Origin: Toxotes chatareus
Lineage: Eukaryota > Chordata > Actinopteri > Toxotidae
DNA length: 64,000 nt
NCBI GenBank assembly: GCA_016801885.1
Contig: CM028892.1
Location: 7,882,114 to 7,946,113 of the forward strand
Direction of reading: 5' to 3'
Part shown: positions 15,128-27,508 of the stretch, in pieces
How the letters are laid out: each line of letters starts with the position of its first letter
Numbering within the stretch: position 1 is the first letter of the stretch
The notes under the pieces: generated by a model
What the model saw: the letters and a program-made list of their open reading frames with translations, nothing else
Databases searched by the model: none
Told to the model about the DNA's origin: nothing
Position numbers and translations under genes: made by a program

Positions 15128-15260
15128 GAAGTCCCGTCAACCTGACGTGCAGAGCGTTCTTTGGATACAGCGGAGATGTCAGTCCACTTATCTACTGGAT
15201 GAAGGGGGAGAAGTTCATCGAGGATCTGGATGAGGAGCGGGTTCAGGAGAGCGACATCAA
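15128..15260 (+). CDS. il1rapl1: il1rapl1 exon: first half of the membrane-proximal Ig domain
   Basis: IL1RAPL1 is a single-pass synaptic receptor of the IL-1 receptor family; its three Ig domains bind presynaptic PTP-delta in trans, and human mutations cause X-linked intellectual disability (established for the family). This 133-nt exon follows a CTCACAG acceptor and ends at AA before GTAAG. Its frame (first two bases finish a split codon) reads SPVNLTCRAFFGYSGD, then LIYWMKGEKFIEDLDEE. The Cys of NLTC and the Trp of IYW are the conserved Ig B- and C-strand residues, and the MKGEKFIEDLDE stretch matches vertebrate IL1RAPL1 closely. It starts in mid-codon, so upstream exons exist outside the window. 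IL1RAPL2 is the main alternative; the C-terminal exon favours IL1RAPL1. The a or b teleost paralogue cannot be told here. Confidence 0.9.
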
Positions 15261-18200
15261 GTAAGACCTTCAACCTCAGACCTGAGCTGGTTTTGAGTTT
15301 AACATTAATGGCCGTTAGGATTTATGACACAAAGCTGAGACACACGCAATCCCTTATATTTGGTTAAACTAACAAAAAATGGAAACAAAACAGAACAAAC
15401 CAAAAAAAAATGCTCCTTAAGTGCATTAAGGATGAATATTCTCCAAACCAGTTAATATTGTGCAGAGCTTGAACAGCATATAACACATTCATGAAGTAAT
15501 TGTGATCTCTTCAAAAGCAGCAATGGACCCTAGGGCTGAACTGGTAAACACCCATTTAAACCCAGTTACCACAACTGTGTGACCACACATCAACAAACCG
15601 AACAATACAAGGAACCTTTCACTGCCAAGCTATCATTTAAATGATGTTCATGAATGCTTTATGTGGCTGTTCAATAATGCAAATCACTATGCATTCTTTA
15701 TCATGTACAATTTATATGCACAGTTCAGGCATTGCTCTGTCAGTGATCAGCTATTACTTTGCAAGGCAGTAATAGCAGAGCAGCACAGCAGATGGAAACC
15801 CCGATTGAATGTCTGTGTTAGCCTCCTTTTCCGTCTGGGTGACCTCCATGTTTTGGCTCAAACTCATCACTGGAAACAGAGGTCTGTTTACTCCAAAACC
15901 AGGTGGAAACCCGACGGCCAGGCACACACACCACCTGAAGCTGGCTTCCCATCCAGCAATGCCATCTAATTGGCTGGTAGGAGACTTTATTTTTTTTAAG
16001 AGGATCTCTGCTTGCTTTAGGTTTTGCAGCGCTCATGTCATACAGGAAAAATAACACAAGTTTATCCCTCAGAAATATTGGTCTCCTTTGGAGCAGCGAG
16101 ATTGTCAGGCTATTACAACTTTTCACGCAGCATTTGTCTGAATGACAAGTTGATGTTTTCCGATCGTGTTGGCTCGTTGTTTTGCATTATGTTCAGGTCC
16201 TTTTGGAAAAAGTGGAGAAATGTTTTTGAAACACTGGAGATCATCCTGTTATTAGTGCGTAGCTGTTTGATTAACCATCTCAGATCAAAATATACAAGCA
16301 TATAAATATACAAGAATTATTATATTTCACCTTTATTCACCCAGACAGGTCGATCATGATCCGATGATCCAATTATCACATGTGGTGAGATCAGAGGGGA
16401 AATGAGAGACTTCCTGAAGAAAAGAGGATTATAGAACATGAAAATAGAGTCTAATACACAAAATAAATACCGTGATGTGGAAAAGGTGTTGCTTCCAAAT
16501 TAACATACAGTAAGTGAACCTCATGTATTTGTGCAGTGGTGTGGTCAGGCTCTCCCAGATGTTGTTACAAAAATGCGAGCAACACGTAATCAGTCATTGG
16601 GTTTCAGCAGCGAAGAGTGAATCCTTGATCCCTGGGAATGTGTTAATGTGCTCTGCTGACACCGCCAGGGCATTCGTAAAATAAGGTGAGGGAGGGGGGC
16701 ATTTCAGATGTAACAACTGGGGAAACAAAGGCATGAGGAACTGCTCATTGTTTGGTGATTTCTAGCCGTCCAGTGCTTTAAACATTGCAAATGAAATTTC
16801 ATTCAGTTAAAGAATTGGGGTGAAGGCAGAACTCTCAGAGATAGATATTCTAAACTTGGGTGAATGAAACAACCTGAATAGTTAATATAGATAATACCAA
16901 AATCAGAGAATGTGTTTTTTTTGTAATTTGGGTAAACCGACCCTTTAAGAGACAAGTTGACTGTAGCCTCAAATTAACTAGTATATGGATGTTTGTGCAG
17001 TAAACGCTCCTTGATCAGCCTCTTTGTCAGGAATATAACACCACAGCTGGTGTATCTCCTTGAAGTGTAAATACATTGCATTTCCTGTGACTGCTTCACA
17101 TTAAAGGGTACCCAGTGATTTGCCAGTTGAATGCTTTAAATTTGAAGCAGCAGCAGCATCTGTGGGAGAACAGTGTAGCTGATATCAGTGAGACACAATT
17201 ACAAACAGCAGTGCTGGATTACGTTCATCCATCATTTCTTGTTTTCTTGTGCGTAGGTTGGCAATTTGAGCCCAGTCAGAAACAATGAAAGCTACTGTAT
17301 ATGGAGAGGTAATTAATGAATGTAAATGCTTTAATTGGCTATTGCTGAAAAAAAAATAAGAAGCACTGTTAAGAGGGAAATTATTCACTGTTAACGTGAA
17401 TTATTTATTCAACAAAATACACACATCACACACCCTTTCATGTCCTGCCCCACTGTAGTCTTCTGACGGACCACACATAGAACTAGAAAATCCCTGTTGT
17501 CGACAAATGCCATCTAATGAAAAGGTTAACTGTGAGCAGCATGACAAGGCTGGGAGGAGAGTTAGCGGCCCAGTCTGTGACCTGGCATTTGGAGATGTCT
17601 CTGTTAGCCTGCTAGCACACTCCATCCAGCTCTCAGCACCACGCTCTGTTGTGAAGGACACCAGGCCAATTAGAGCCTACAGGATTTAGGGGGGGTTTGG
17701 AGGAGGTGTGTGTGTGTGTGTGTGGGGGGGTAGGTGGTATAATAATGATGAGAAGGAAGAATACTGAGGAGTGCATCACATGCAGTTAGAAACCCTGCTT
17801 TCATATGATAGTCAATTGAGGTAACAAGCCAAGAGATCAGAACTGTGACCCTGAGCTGCTGTGTGTGTGTCTGTGTTTGTGTGTGTGCAGGGGCAGACCT
17901 GAACAGGAATGTGTGCATAATAGTGTGTGCCCACAGTGTGTGCACATTCAAGTTTTTCAAGTGCTTATTTTTGTTGTGTGCCACCACGTGACACTGTCTC
18001 CCTCTGTGTTTTTATTTATTTTATTTTTTTGATTGTGCACCACTTCAAACCCACTCCCTGACATCATTCCATGAGCTTTTAGCTTTGAAATGGAAATTAA
18101 TCACACAGGAGTATTCCCTGAAGGGCTGCCTGTAATACATGAAATGGAGCATTTGGCACAATGTTTCACCGGTGAGATTCTGAGTTGATATAAAATTTTG

Positions 18201-21200
18201 TGGCTGCAGAACAAGACTTCATGGATCTCAGAGGTGAAGTTACAGTGTGGAATACAGACATACAGGCCCTGCTGCTGAAGTTTAAAACCAGGAGTTTGAG
18301 TCCCTGTTGCACAGGCATGCAGCACTCTTTTGAGCAGCAGTTCAAGTGTAAAATTTCATTTTCTAACTAATTAATGCTCCTACAGATATATTCATAGAAA
18401 ATAATTGGTACTTACAGGGTCCAGCAATGCTTCCACTGTCTATTAGTGCTGCAAACCTAGTAATTCTGAGCGTTTTAACAGTCTGACATTGATGCCGGGA
18501 TGACAGACTAACAATCACGTAAACATTTGTCTCTATACATCAACCCTGTGATAGTTTCATTTGTTGCATGTTAAGAAACAGAGCTGCCTATAGTCTCTGT
18601 TATATATGTAAAGTATTTCCCTTTTCCCAGTTTTACCTCGGACCAGCTGACCTTCACCTTTACAAACAGGAATTCTCACCGTGCTCATTTTCCATTTGCC
18701 TGTTTTCTTGCAGATCAGGGTCACAGAGCAACAGGGTGTGCACAGCAGTCCAGACATCCCTTTAGTAAACCAACTTTAGCTTCTCAAGGGCATGTTCATG
18801 CATGAACAGCTGTCCTCCCAGTCCCCCATACCCAATAAGTCCCCTTAGGGTATGTGTTTTCCAGGAGGTCATCTCTGCCAGATATATTATCAGAATCCTT
18901 AAGCGAAGGTCAGAAAAAAAATTTATCTGAAAATCGGGCCCCACAGACCTGAGCATGCTTCAGTTTTGCCACTCTGTGCAGTCCGCGTTTTTAAGTGAGA
19001 CACATGGCCTGGAAACTGGAACACCTCTCCTACTAAGAGTGTGCCAAGCCGATGCCTAGAGGGTGATCTGTCATTGTATACAATTATACATTTCAAATCT
19101 TTTTAAGAGAATCCGCTGTGATCTAATTCAAATCTACCTTTGGGGTGTCGTGAGGAGAAATGGAGTCAGGCGGGACCTAAATTTTATCTAGCCACAGCCA
19201 GCGAGGTGGTTTAAAATAAAGCAGAGCACGAGAACACGGTGCAGTTCAAAAGTTCAGGTGTCACATTGTGGCTGCTGGGGGAGACTGTACAAGATAATAT
19301 TAGGAAAAGATAAAGTACATCACTGCGCTCAGAGATGAGGATAGGATCCTACGTGAACCTGCCACAGCACATTCAGAGGGGGTGTTTTTGCCCAATAAAA
19401 GGTTCCAGGCTCATGTGAGATGTTGTGCATGTTTGAAATGAATAATGGCGCTGTAATATTCTGCCTCCCAGCCACAGAGCTGCTCGTTTTCACCTCCACT
19501 GTGGTTTCTGTAATGCAGGCCACAGACCTCTTGTTCTCATGTGAACTCGGTCTGTGTAAAAATCTGTTTTTACACTAAAGGATTTTTAGTGCAACTGATT
19601 TGGATCTTTGATAGATTTACCATATGAAGCATAAAGTCACAAATCCAAACTGTGATGTGTTTTGAGATGACCCTGAGGTGTTTGTCTGTTTGTTTTCTTG
19701 TGCATCTCAGTGAGTCATGGTGGTGGTGCTGCAGTCTCAACGATCCTGGTGCACTTTCATTTCCATCCAGCTCCTCGGCACCATCTCACCGTTCCTCTCG
19801 ACTTTTGTACACACCACCTGCCAGATGTTTGTGTGGGAGTGTTCATGCTTCATGATTCTCCTTTTTTCAGCAACGCACTTTTTTCCAGCTCCCATTTTTC
19901 TCCCTCACACTCACACTAATCCTCACTTGTGTATACACGAACACACATATTCCCCCACGCTAAACTTTCACTAACAAGTGTGATGGTTATGAGTCTCTCT
20001 GTAAACCAAGATTGATTTTTTTTCTCTGCTAACACCTACAGTGTTTCAGCTCTGTCTATGTTGAGTCACACACGGGTGCCACCTCTTTAAAAAGCCATCA
20101 TCATGGATCTATATCCCAACCTTGTGAAGCCCATATCTCTGCCTGACTGGCTGCACAATGGAGAAGGATGAGTGTTAGAAAAGCTCACAGGAATTAAGAG
20201 AAAAGGCTAAATTCATTTCCTTCTCACATACATACTCACACAAGCCCTAACCCAGGAAGTCACCTCTGTGCTCACCTGCAGAAGATCAGCTTAAACAGTA
20301 CTACTTCATAATTAGTTTTTGTAAAGCATCTAGTCCATGTATTACAAAATGATTACCTCTAATGGTTCCTCACTGTGCGTGGTAAAAGAAATTTCCCTCC
20401 GAGCGTGATATTTGGTATCTGTGCGATACCAATTATTCGCAGCACTTTGTAAAGCTAATGTAAGATATTGCCATGGCAGCAGTGATTGTATTGTAGTTTG
20501 TCTTTATCTCCCCGGCACTTCACAATCTGCTTTGTTTAGTCCGTTCATTGATCAGCAAGCATTAGATGAGTTTTCATATTCAGATGCCCCGCGGCAGGCA
20601 GCAGATGAATGCCCAAGTGGCACTCGTACCTTTTCACACGATTAGCCCCACGCATCATTAAGCCCAGGTTTGAAATAGCTGCAGTTTTTGTAACCTTAAA
20701 AAGATAAGATGCACATATATCATTCCTGCTTTTGCACTGCAGCCCAGCAGGAGAGATTCAGCTCCGTTAACCGCCATTGTTTTCCTGTTGTTTTCCTTTT
20801 GTCATAAGCTCGTTTGGTTTGCACTTGGTTTAGTTGGACTTCCTAAGCTGATTCTGAGGCATTGTGATTATCAGATCAGATGGTCAGATTAGGAAGACCT
20901 GGGTCCGACCTTCTCTCTAACTTTCTGAAAGTAATAATCCAACGTTCTCATCCACTTCACACCTTGATTGTCCATCTTTGCAGAAGTGAGAATGGCGTCA
21001 GGGATGGCATTTGTGCAATGTGCGTTGTTATTCCTGTATTTAAATGAAATCACACCTGTCTGACTTATAAGCTGGGAGCGGCTTTAGCTCTGACCACAGA
21101 TTATTAATTACCAACCTCCTGTAAAGTGTCTAGTTTGTACAAAAGTGTCAAAGGTATGCCTCGACATTTTGAGGGTGTTGGTGTCTTCTCTTCTTGGTGG

Positions 21201-23558
21201 CTTGTTAGTATTGTCAGTGCTTCTCATTGCAGGCAGGTATAGCATGATGCTGCTCTTTGCACTTATTTAAATGAGGAAGACACTGAAGGTAATGAAGAGG
21301 AGGCTGGTAAAATCCATTTTCTGCTAATGAACACAGCAGCCTGCCAAGTGTTAAGTGAAGAAAAATAAGCATCTGAGTGTCATCGTGTCCTTCCAGTCTC
21401 GCTGTGATCACATAGTCAGAGCTGCAACTTATCGTCTTTTGCATGTGTTGGCTGAATCGTGTTTAACAAAAAACGTCAAAAGAACTCTTTCCCTCACCAA
21501 GCCCCTCGTGGCGAAATGTTCTGTGATAGGTCGGCGCTGTAGTGCATCATGACAGTCACACTACTATCCTCGTACCAACATGTCACAACCAATAGACGTC
21601 AGGAGCCTCAGCGAGTCAACAAAGGAGTATTTTTCACGGGAGAAATCTGCCATGGCTCACATGGTGCTGGCGTCTTGTCAGTCAGGGACTGTCACCTTTG
21701 TTATGCACTTTTGTTTTACTGATGAACTAAAACATTAGCACTAAGAAATTTTGCTGCAGTAATCTACCTAATTACAATTTGAGAAAGATAGGTGTAAATG
21801 TGCAATATAATGGTGTAAAGTGTAGAGCAGTTATTCATAGAAAACGTCCCATCGTGGACACTGTCTTAGAATTGCACTCCTCCCAAGTGGATGTTTATAA
21901 TTCCGAGGTCATGATTTATGAATTTTAGGATGGATACTGTAGACACAACTCAGATTTCCTTTGGGCTATAGGAGTCAATACTCTGTACTTATGACTTTTT
22001 GACTGCCTGCAGTCTGGAGTTATTGTTTTCCATAAATTTGTGGGGGGGTTTTTTTGTTTTTTGTTTCTTTTTTCTTTTTTTGGTGCACGGATTCAGAACA
22101 TTTTATCTGACATTGTTATTTGGAATCTGTAGTCACAGCACATACCTGCAAACATCGGGACTCAAAAATTAAAAACACTACTGCGGCTCTTCATGCTCTT
22201 TGATGTTCTGAGTCTGTTTTCTTTCTGTTCTACGTGTTTTTGTCTCATCCCAGATAGACTTCTTATATAAAGACTGTCAGAACCTACTTTGATGTGCACC
22301 TCACAGTCAGTAATGAGGCGGCTGGACTCCATGTTTGGGCAAATGTTTGAAGTCATGTCGGTGTTTAAATGTTATCAAACAGCTTGGATGCTGGTTTCGT
22401 TTTACCAACCATGAGTCAGAATCTTGTAAAAGCTGGGAGCAGACACATGCATTGGTCGGCCCATACTGATTAACCGATGGTTGCTGTGCACCATCGCAAA
22501 CTTCATTTTCAACACTTGTCTTGGCTCAAATAGAAAATCCTCCTTTCATCAGCACCACAGAAAAAACTCAGTGTTGTCTGATCTGTCTGGGTGAAAATCA
22601 GATTGCTCCAAAAGTCTTCCATATCTACTTTGTCATGCCAGACAAACACTTTCCGCTCGTATTACTTAAGATGAATGAAGGGGAAATGAAGGGAGCAGAC
22701 AATTATTCTCGACTCTCTCAGGTAAAATGACCAAAGCCAGAGAGAGAATCAACAATCTGACAATTCCTTCCTTTGATAAATCCAGTTTACATACTGTGTC
22801 TCGAACAGGCACAAATATTTATCACTGCCCCAGTAAATTAGAAGGCAAATCAGGTTTAGAGCAATGTTTTTGTCACCTTGTAGCAGGTGTTTCTCAGCTT
22901 GGTTATCAGTCTTTTTGACATCCATAGCCTCGGATTTTCTCAAATTTTAATCATGGTATGTTAAATAAAGCTGAAATAATTAATATTGTTATTCACAATG
23001 GATCAGTTGACTGTGTACAGTGTGAAAGGTGTTTTTCCGACTTTGTCCGACAGCACCGTCCCCCAGCGTAGCTCTTGAGAGCCTTTTGGCCTGTTTTAGT
23101 TCAACACTTAAACTGTTGAACAGCTTCCTGTCCAGTGCAAAAAGAAAGGAAGACAAGGTTAGACAGTTAAAACAGTGCAAAGACAAAGGGACCTAGTGAT
23201 AAATTCTCTGTGGGTTCATCACTACAAGTGACACCTTTCACATTAGTCATTATATTAATCGGTGCAGCTGTAAATTTAGTCTGTTTTGCTGTTTTAGTTT
23301 ATGTTCACTGATTCCTGTCAACTAGAATAATTGCGTTGAATCCAAACTCCACATTAAACTGTGTGAAATTTATTTGAGGTATTTAAAAAAGTATATTGGT
23401 CTTCAGTTGCACAGTTATTCAAAAGCTAGTTTTTAAGCCATTAATTTCTTTGACACTCACTACAACCGCATCTACAGATGCCAGCTTTTAATTAGAAGCA
23501 ACTGCCAAAAGCATCCACATGAATCCCTGTTGCTGTGCTCTTTTTCCGTCCCCTGCAG
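15261..23558 (+). other. il1rapl1: il1rapl1 intron, 8.3 kb
   Basis: GTAAGA donor and CCCTGCAG acceptor; it splits a codon after its second base. I see no exon-like or RNA-gene signal inside, only short GT-rich and T-rich tracts (for example near 17.7 and 22.05 kb) and ordinary AT-rich sequence. Human introns of this gene are far longer, so this copy is compact. Confidence 0.8.
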
Positions 23559-23704
23559 GACAATCCGGGAGCACCTAGGGGAGCAGGAGGTTTCCATCTC
23601 CCTGACCATCGACTCTCTGGAGGAGAGCGATCTCGGCAACTACTCCTGCTATGTGGAGAACGGCAACGGACGGAGACAAGCCAACATCCAACTCACCAAG
23701 AAAG
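23559..23704 (+). CDS. il1rapl1: il1rapl1 exon: second half of the membrane-proximal Ig domain
   Basis: A 146-nt exon with a CCCTGCAG acceptor and an AAAG/GTGCGG donor. After completing a Lys codon with the previous exon it reads TIREHLGEQEVSISLTID, then LEESDLGNYSCYVENGNG. The Asp-x-Gly-x-Tyr-x-Cys signature (DLGNYSC) is the F-strand Ig motif whose Cys pairs with the Cys of the preceding exon. EHLGEQEVSISL and NYSCYVENGNGRR are near-identical to mammalian IL1RAPL1. The exon ends after the first base of a codon, matching the next exon. The GTGCGG donor is weaker than the others in this gene but positionally conserved. Confidence 0.92.
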
Positions 23705-24411
23705 GTGCGGCCAGTGCACACACATAGATTAAATTGAAAGATGAAAAAGAATTTCAGTTATTTAAAGTTTTTTACAGTGTGTTACCATGAATATAGGAGA
23801 TTAATGTAAACTCCTTGATATTTAATAATGGTGTGTAACAGCTTTGGAGGTGAAAAACACCATTTAATACCACAGGCCTTCACTCTGACAATGAGTGAAT
23901 CTCTCGCAGCAATTTACTGAACACAAAGAAGAACAGCTAGCGGGACTCTGGGAATTGACCAGTTGTTTCTCGCCTCGGGGAAGGAAAAAAATGGGACAGT
24001 ATTGTAGATAGTCCAGAAAGCCTATTCATCCACCTCGGCCCGAGGAAGCATTAGTTTGCAGAGAGAGAAAAAACGTTTTTCAGAGAGAGGCAGCCTTTGG
24101 TGATATGATGCCAGACAAGCTGTTGGACTGTCTGGAAATGACCTCTCCCAAAACACACACACACACACCACACACACCCTCCTTTGATTGCCAAGTTCTC
24201 GCTCAGACATTTCCTCCTCTTTCGACACTGGCTACTGTTGCCTCCCCCTCCTCACCCCTTGTCTTTTTATGCCAGCAAACATTTTTGAGTTCTTCCTCTT
24301 GATTTCACCTCACAGAGGAGGAAAGTTGATTCCGTGATGATTTGAAATAGAGATGCACACTTTTTAATGTAGTTATATAAGTGAGATTTTTTTTTTAGTA
24401 AAGCTTGGCGG

Positions 24412-24427
24412 TGGGGGGGGGGGGGGG
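24412..24427. repeat. Poly(G) run
   Basis: An almost pure G tract after GCGGT. Intronic; it could adopt stacked-G structures and is prone to sequencing error in length. Confidence 0.85.
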
Positions 24428-27297
24428 TGTCTCTGCAGCTTTAAAGTTGTCAGTGTTGAATACATTTACATAGTAGATATTTTTCCTCTCTTTTAAGCTT
24501 GCAGCTTTGGATCCAGCTTTGATGACAGCCCAGTTCCCCTCCATTTGCTATATTACATGGGTTTATGCTACATAGTCGAATCTCAGAATAAACCGGAGAA
24601 GATTAGCTTGGTCCTTGCAGGATTGCGGGTCTACAAGAAGTTGACCCATTTCCATGTTTTTATTTGCTGCATCTGCGGTGTGGTGCAGTGTGAGGCCAGT
24701 CAGTGTTAACGCTGCTGTTCAAAATGTGCCAAAGTTTTCCTCGCTTGTCTCTTGAAGCTGTGAAAACAACACACGACATTCCAAATGAATTTGGTCGTCT
24801 CAGCACGAGAACGTCTTTACTCTCTCCCCGCTCACCTCGTTTTCTGTCCCGTGCACAGACACATGCGGACGCTTTGAACTAATCAGCTTCAGTCAGAATG
24901 TGTCTTCCCTTGTATGTATTTTAGCATGGAGATGCGTCCTTATTTACACTTCTTGCAGTCGAGAAGTTGTTATCCCCCAAGTCCCTGTGACCAACTTTTT
25001 TGCCGTGGCAACATATCCTCAGATAACGTATTTCTCTCACAACAGCAGCACCAACACAAACGCCTCAACATGTAGATTCTTGATTGTGAATGTGAGGAGC
25101 AGTAGTCTCAGCTTTCACAATTCTCACTGCTGCTCCCTTCTGTTTTTACCATCCAACCCCAACTCTGCCTTTTTTTTCCTCTTTTTTTTTTTATCTGTCT
25201 CCCTAGACAGAGACTCAGAAATGGAGAGAGTGAAAGGGGTGATGAATCGCCCAATGCCATGTGGCTCCATCAAATCCAGCTTTCTAGTTGTCAGGAGCTA
25301 ATTTGTCTTAATCTGTCCCACTGCAGCGCTGCTACAATATGGATGCCAGGCAGAGAAGAATTGGCTTCCTCCACTGTAATCTCTGCTGCTTGAGGAGCAG
25401 CTGGCTCGTTACACTGTCCAGATATCTGAAGAGAGAAGCCGATATCTGATACAGGAGGGCAGAGCAGAGGTGGAGAGGACAGTGGACAGGAAGTGAGGGA
25501 GCAATGGAGTTGCTTGGCTTGGACCTGGCTTTTCACACCGCTTGTTAGCCACAGTTCCTCTTTCAGAAAAGAAAACAAAGTCTCAATAGGAAAACCTGAG
25601 TTCATGCTTCCCTGAGTTTGTTTGCACTTTTGTTTGCATACGTGCCAGTCTGTCCGTCCGAGAGTTTGGCTGAAGGTCGTCGCCTGGACAGGCACGATGA
25701 AGCAGTGCGGGCCACGCTCGTTAGCTCTCCAGAACATCATCCTTCATCATGGGAGCTGTCAGCCTGATGGCCGCTGCAGTGGGATGGGCATTGCGGACTC
25801 CAACGAGGTTAAATGGGCGTCGGTGATGGATTGTGATGCACGCGCATCCTCTCCATCCATGTTTATGTGTGCACGCGGCATTGCGGCGAGTCCAGCCTTT
25901 TACTGCTGTCCATTAGTCAGCCAATGAAGGCTGACCACCCAGATTTTGTGAGCCGTAGCCAAGAGGAAATGTTGAACTGCAAAAGATGGAGTGGCATCTG
26001 ATAGAAAACACTGTAAAAAAGGAAAAAAAAAAAAGCCTTGAAAAAGAGACAAGATCAGGAAAAGACAAAGCAAACGACTTGATTTTCAAGGCAAGGTACT
26101 AGACCATGGAGCTTAATGGTTGAGTCCATTGTCCTGTAGTGTAAAATATCACGTCTCATCCTCGTGAATAAGTCCAGTAGTCTGGCCTCTGCAGAATATT
26201 TTTCGTCTTGTGGACACATTTTAAAAGAATCTGTTGCACACCTAAAAAAAATCAGCAGTGAAGTCCAGTTGCTGTGTGAATTTAACTTCCACTGATGCTT
26301 CTCATGAGTTCGCGTCAGGCTACGGGGATAACAAATGGCTGGGCTGTCAACAAACAAGCAGTTGAGCTAACAGCCGGGAGCTTTACCTCGCCTCGCACCT
26401 CTCTGCAGCAGTACACACATGCAACCGATCTTCATAAGCGTGGCAGCCTGATCTGTCACATGCTATTGTCGCACCGGTTGCGTCAATGTTGAGTTTTTTA
26501 TTATCCAATCAAGCCAAGAGGCATTAAGTGACAGGTATAGAAGTGGTTGTACTTTCATTCCAGTCAGAGTAATGTGTCATCTGGATACAATCCAGCCACA
26601 CTGACAATATAAGCAATGAGGAAAAATGGCGAAGAAAAGCAAGCAAAACCAATACAAAGAGAGAATGATTGAACACAGCCATAGGAGATGATTAAAAGCC
26701 ATTTTCAAACAAATGTGGAGGTACGGCAAAGTTGTTTCACAACATGGAATCTTGTAACAATAGCTAGTGCAGCTTATCCATCATGACTGAATCAGCCTCA
26801 ATGTGCATAAGAGGAGAGAAATGAGATCAAGGAAAAGGTTCAGGCTGTTGAACTGTGCCACTTGTTGGGTTTTTGTAGGATCTAAGAATAAAGTTAAATA
26901 TAATCTCACAGCATCAGATATATGTTCGGAAAAAGGACTCTACCAAACAACAGCACACTCCCAGTGAATGTTGTGATTTAAACTAAATTTGCTTGCTGAA
27001 CTTCTTCCTAAATTTTCGAATCACAAAAACTAGATATAAATCATAAATAATAAAAATCTGACATTCTGCAGCACATGGATAATCGATGGCTGGAGACAGG
27101 TCTGTGCTCTGTGGTGTTGTGATGATCCTGGACTCCTTCAAGAGAAATAAGAGACAATCACAGGGAAATTTGTCAAACGAAAATGTACACAAGCCCTTTT
27201 TCACACCCCATTCTTCTTTTTCTGTTTGTTTCCATGATTGGCAGGTTATCTGTTTGCTGTTCCAGAGTGCTTGTTTTCTTAGTTTCACTTCAACAAA

Positions 27298-27300
<3 letters not shown>

Positions 27301-27335
<35 letters not shown>
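27301..27335 (+). repeat. TC microsatellite acting as a polypyrimidine tract
   Basis: About 17 TC units followed by CCCC, ending some 25 nt before the acceptor of the transmembrane exon. Its length is likely variable between individuals, which could modulate splicing of that exon (inference). Confidence 0.85.
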
Positions 27336-27336
<1 letters not shown>

Positions 27337-27364
27337 CCTCCAACTGTGTTTGGCACATTAGCAG

Positions 27365-27508
27365 AGCTGATGTACACGGTGGAGCTGGCCGGAGGTCTGG
27401 GAGCCATCCTGATGCTGCTGATCTGTCTGGTGACGCTGTACAAGTGCTACAGGATCGAGCTCATGCTCTTCTACAGGAACCACTTTGGCAGTGAGGATAT
27501 AGATGGAG
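27365..27508 (+). CDS. il1rapl1: il1rapl1 exon: transmembrane segment and juxtamembrane region
   Basis: A 144-nt exon reading ELMYTVELAGGLGAIL, then MLLICLVTLYKCYRIE and LMLFYRNHFGSEDIDG. About 21 hydrophobic residues (LAGGLGAIL to CLVTLY) form the single membrane helix, followed by a basic Lys/Arg stop-transfer stretch, matching IL1RAPL1. The donor is GGAG/GTAAG. The acceptor is a tandem TAGCAG: using the first AG (27360-27361) starts the exon at 27362 and inserts one Ala before Glu, while using the second (27363-27364) starts it at 27365. The second gives the mammalian sequence, so it is the start given. Both keep frame. Confidence 0.92.

Larger units (their letters stand above)
23705..27361 (+). 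other. il1rapl1: il1rapl1 intron, 3.7 kb
   Basis: Carries a 16-17 base poly(G) run near 24.41 kb and ends in a long TC microsatellite serving as the polypyrimidine tract for the next exon. Open frames near 24.9 and 25.3-25.7 kb have no family resemblance and no matching splice phase, so nothing further is called. Confidence 0.75.

Noticed and set aside
25291..25740. 149-codon minus-strand open frame in an il1rapl1 intron
   Set aside because: No recognisable motif, no promoter or splice context; chance frame in a moderately GC-rich stretch.
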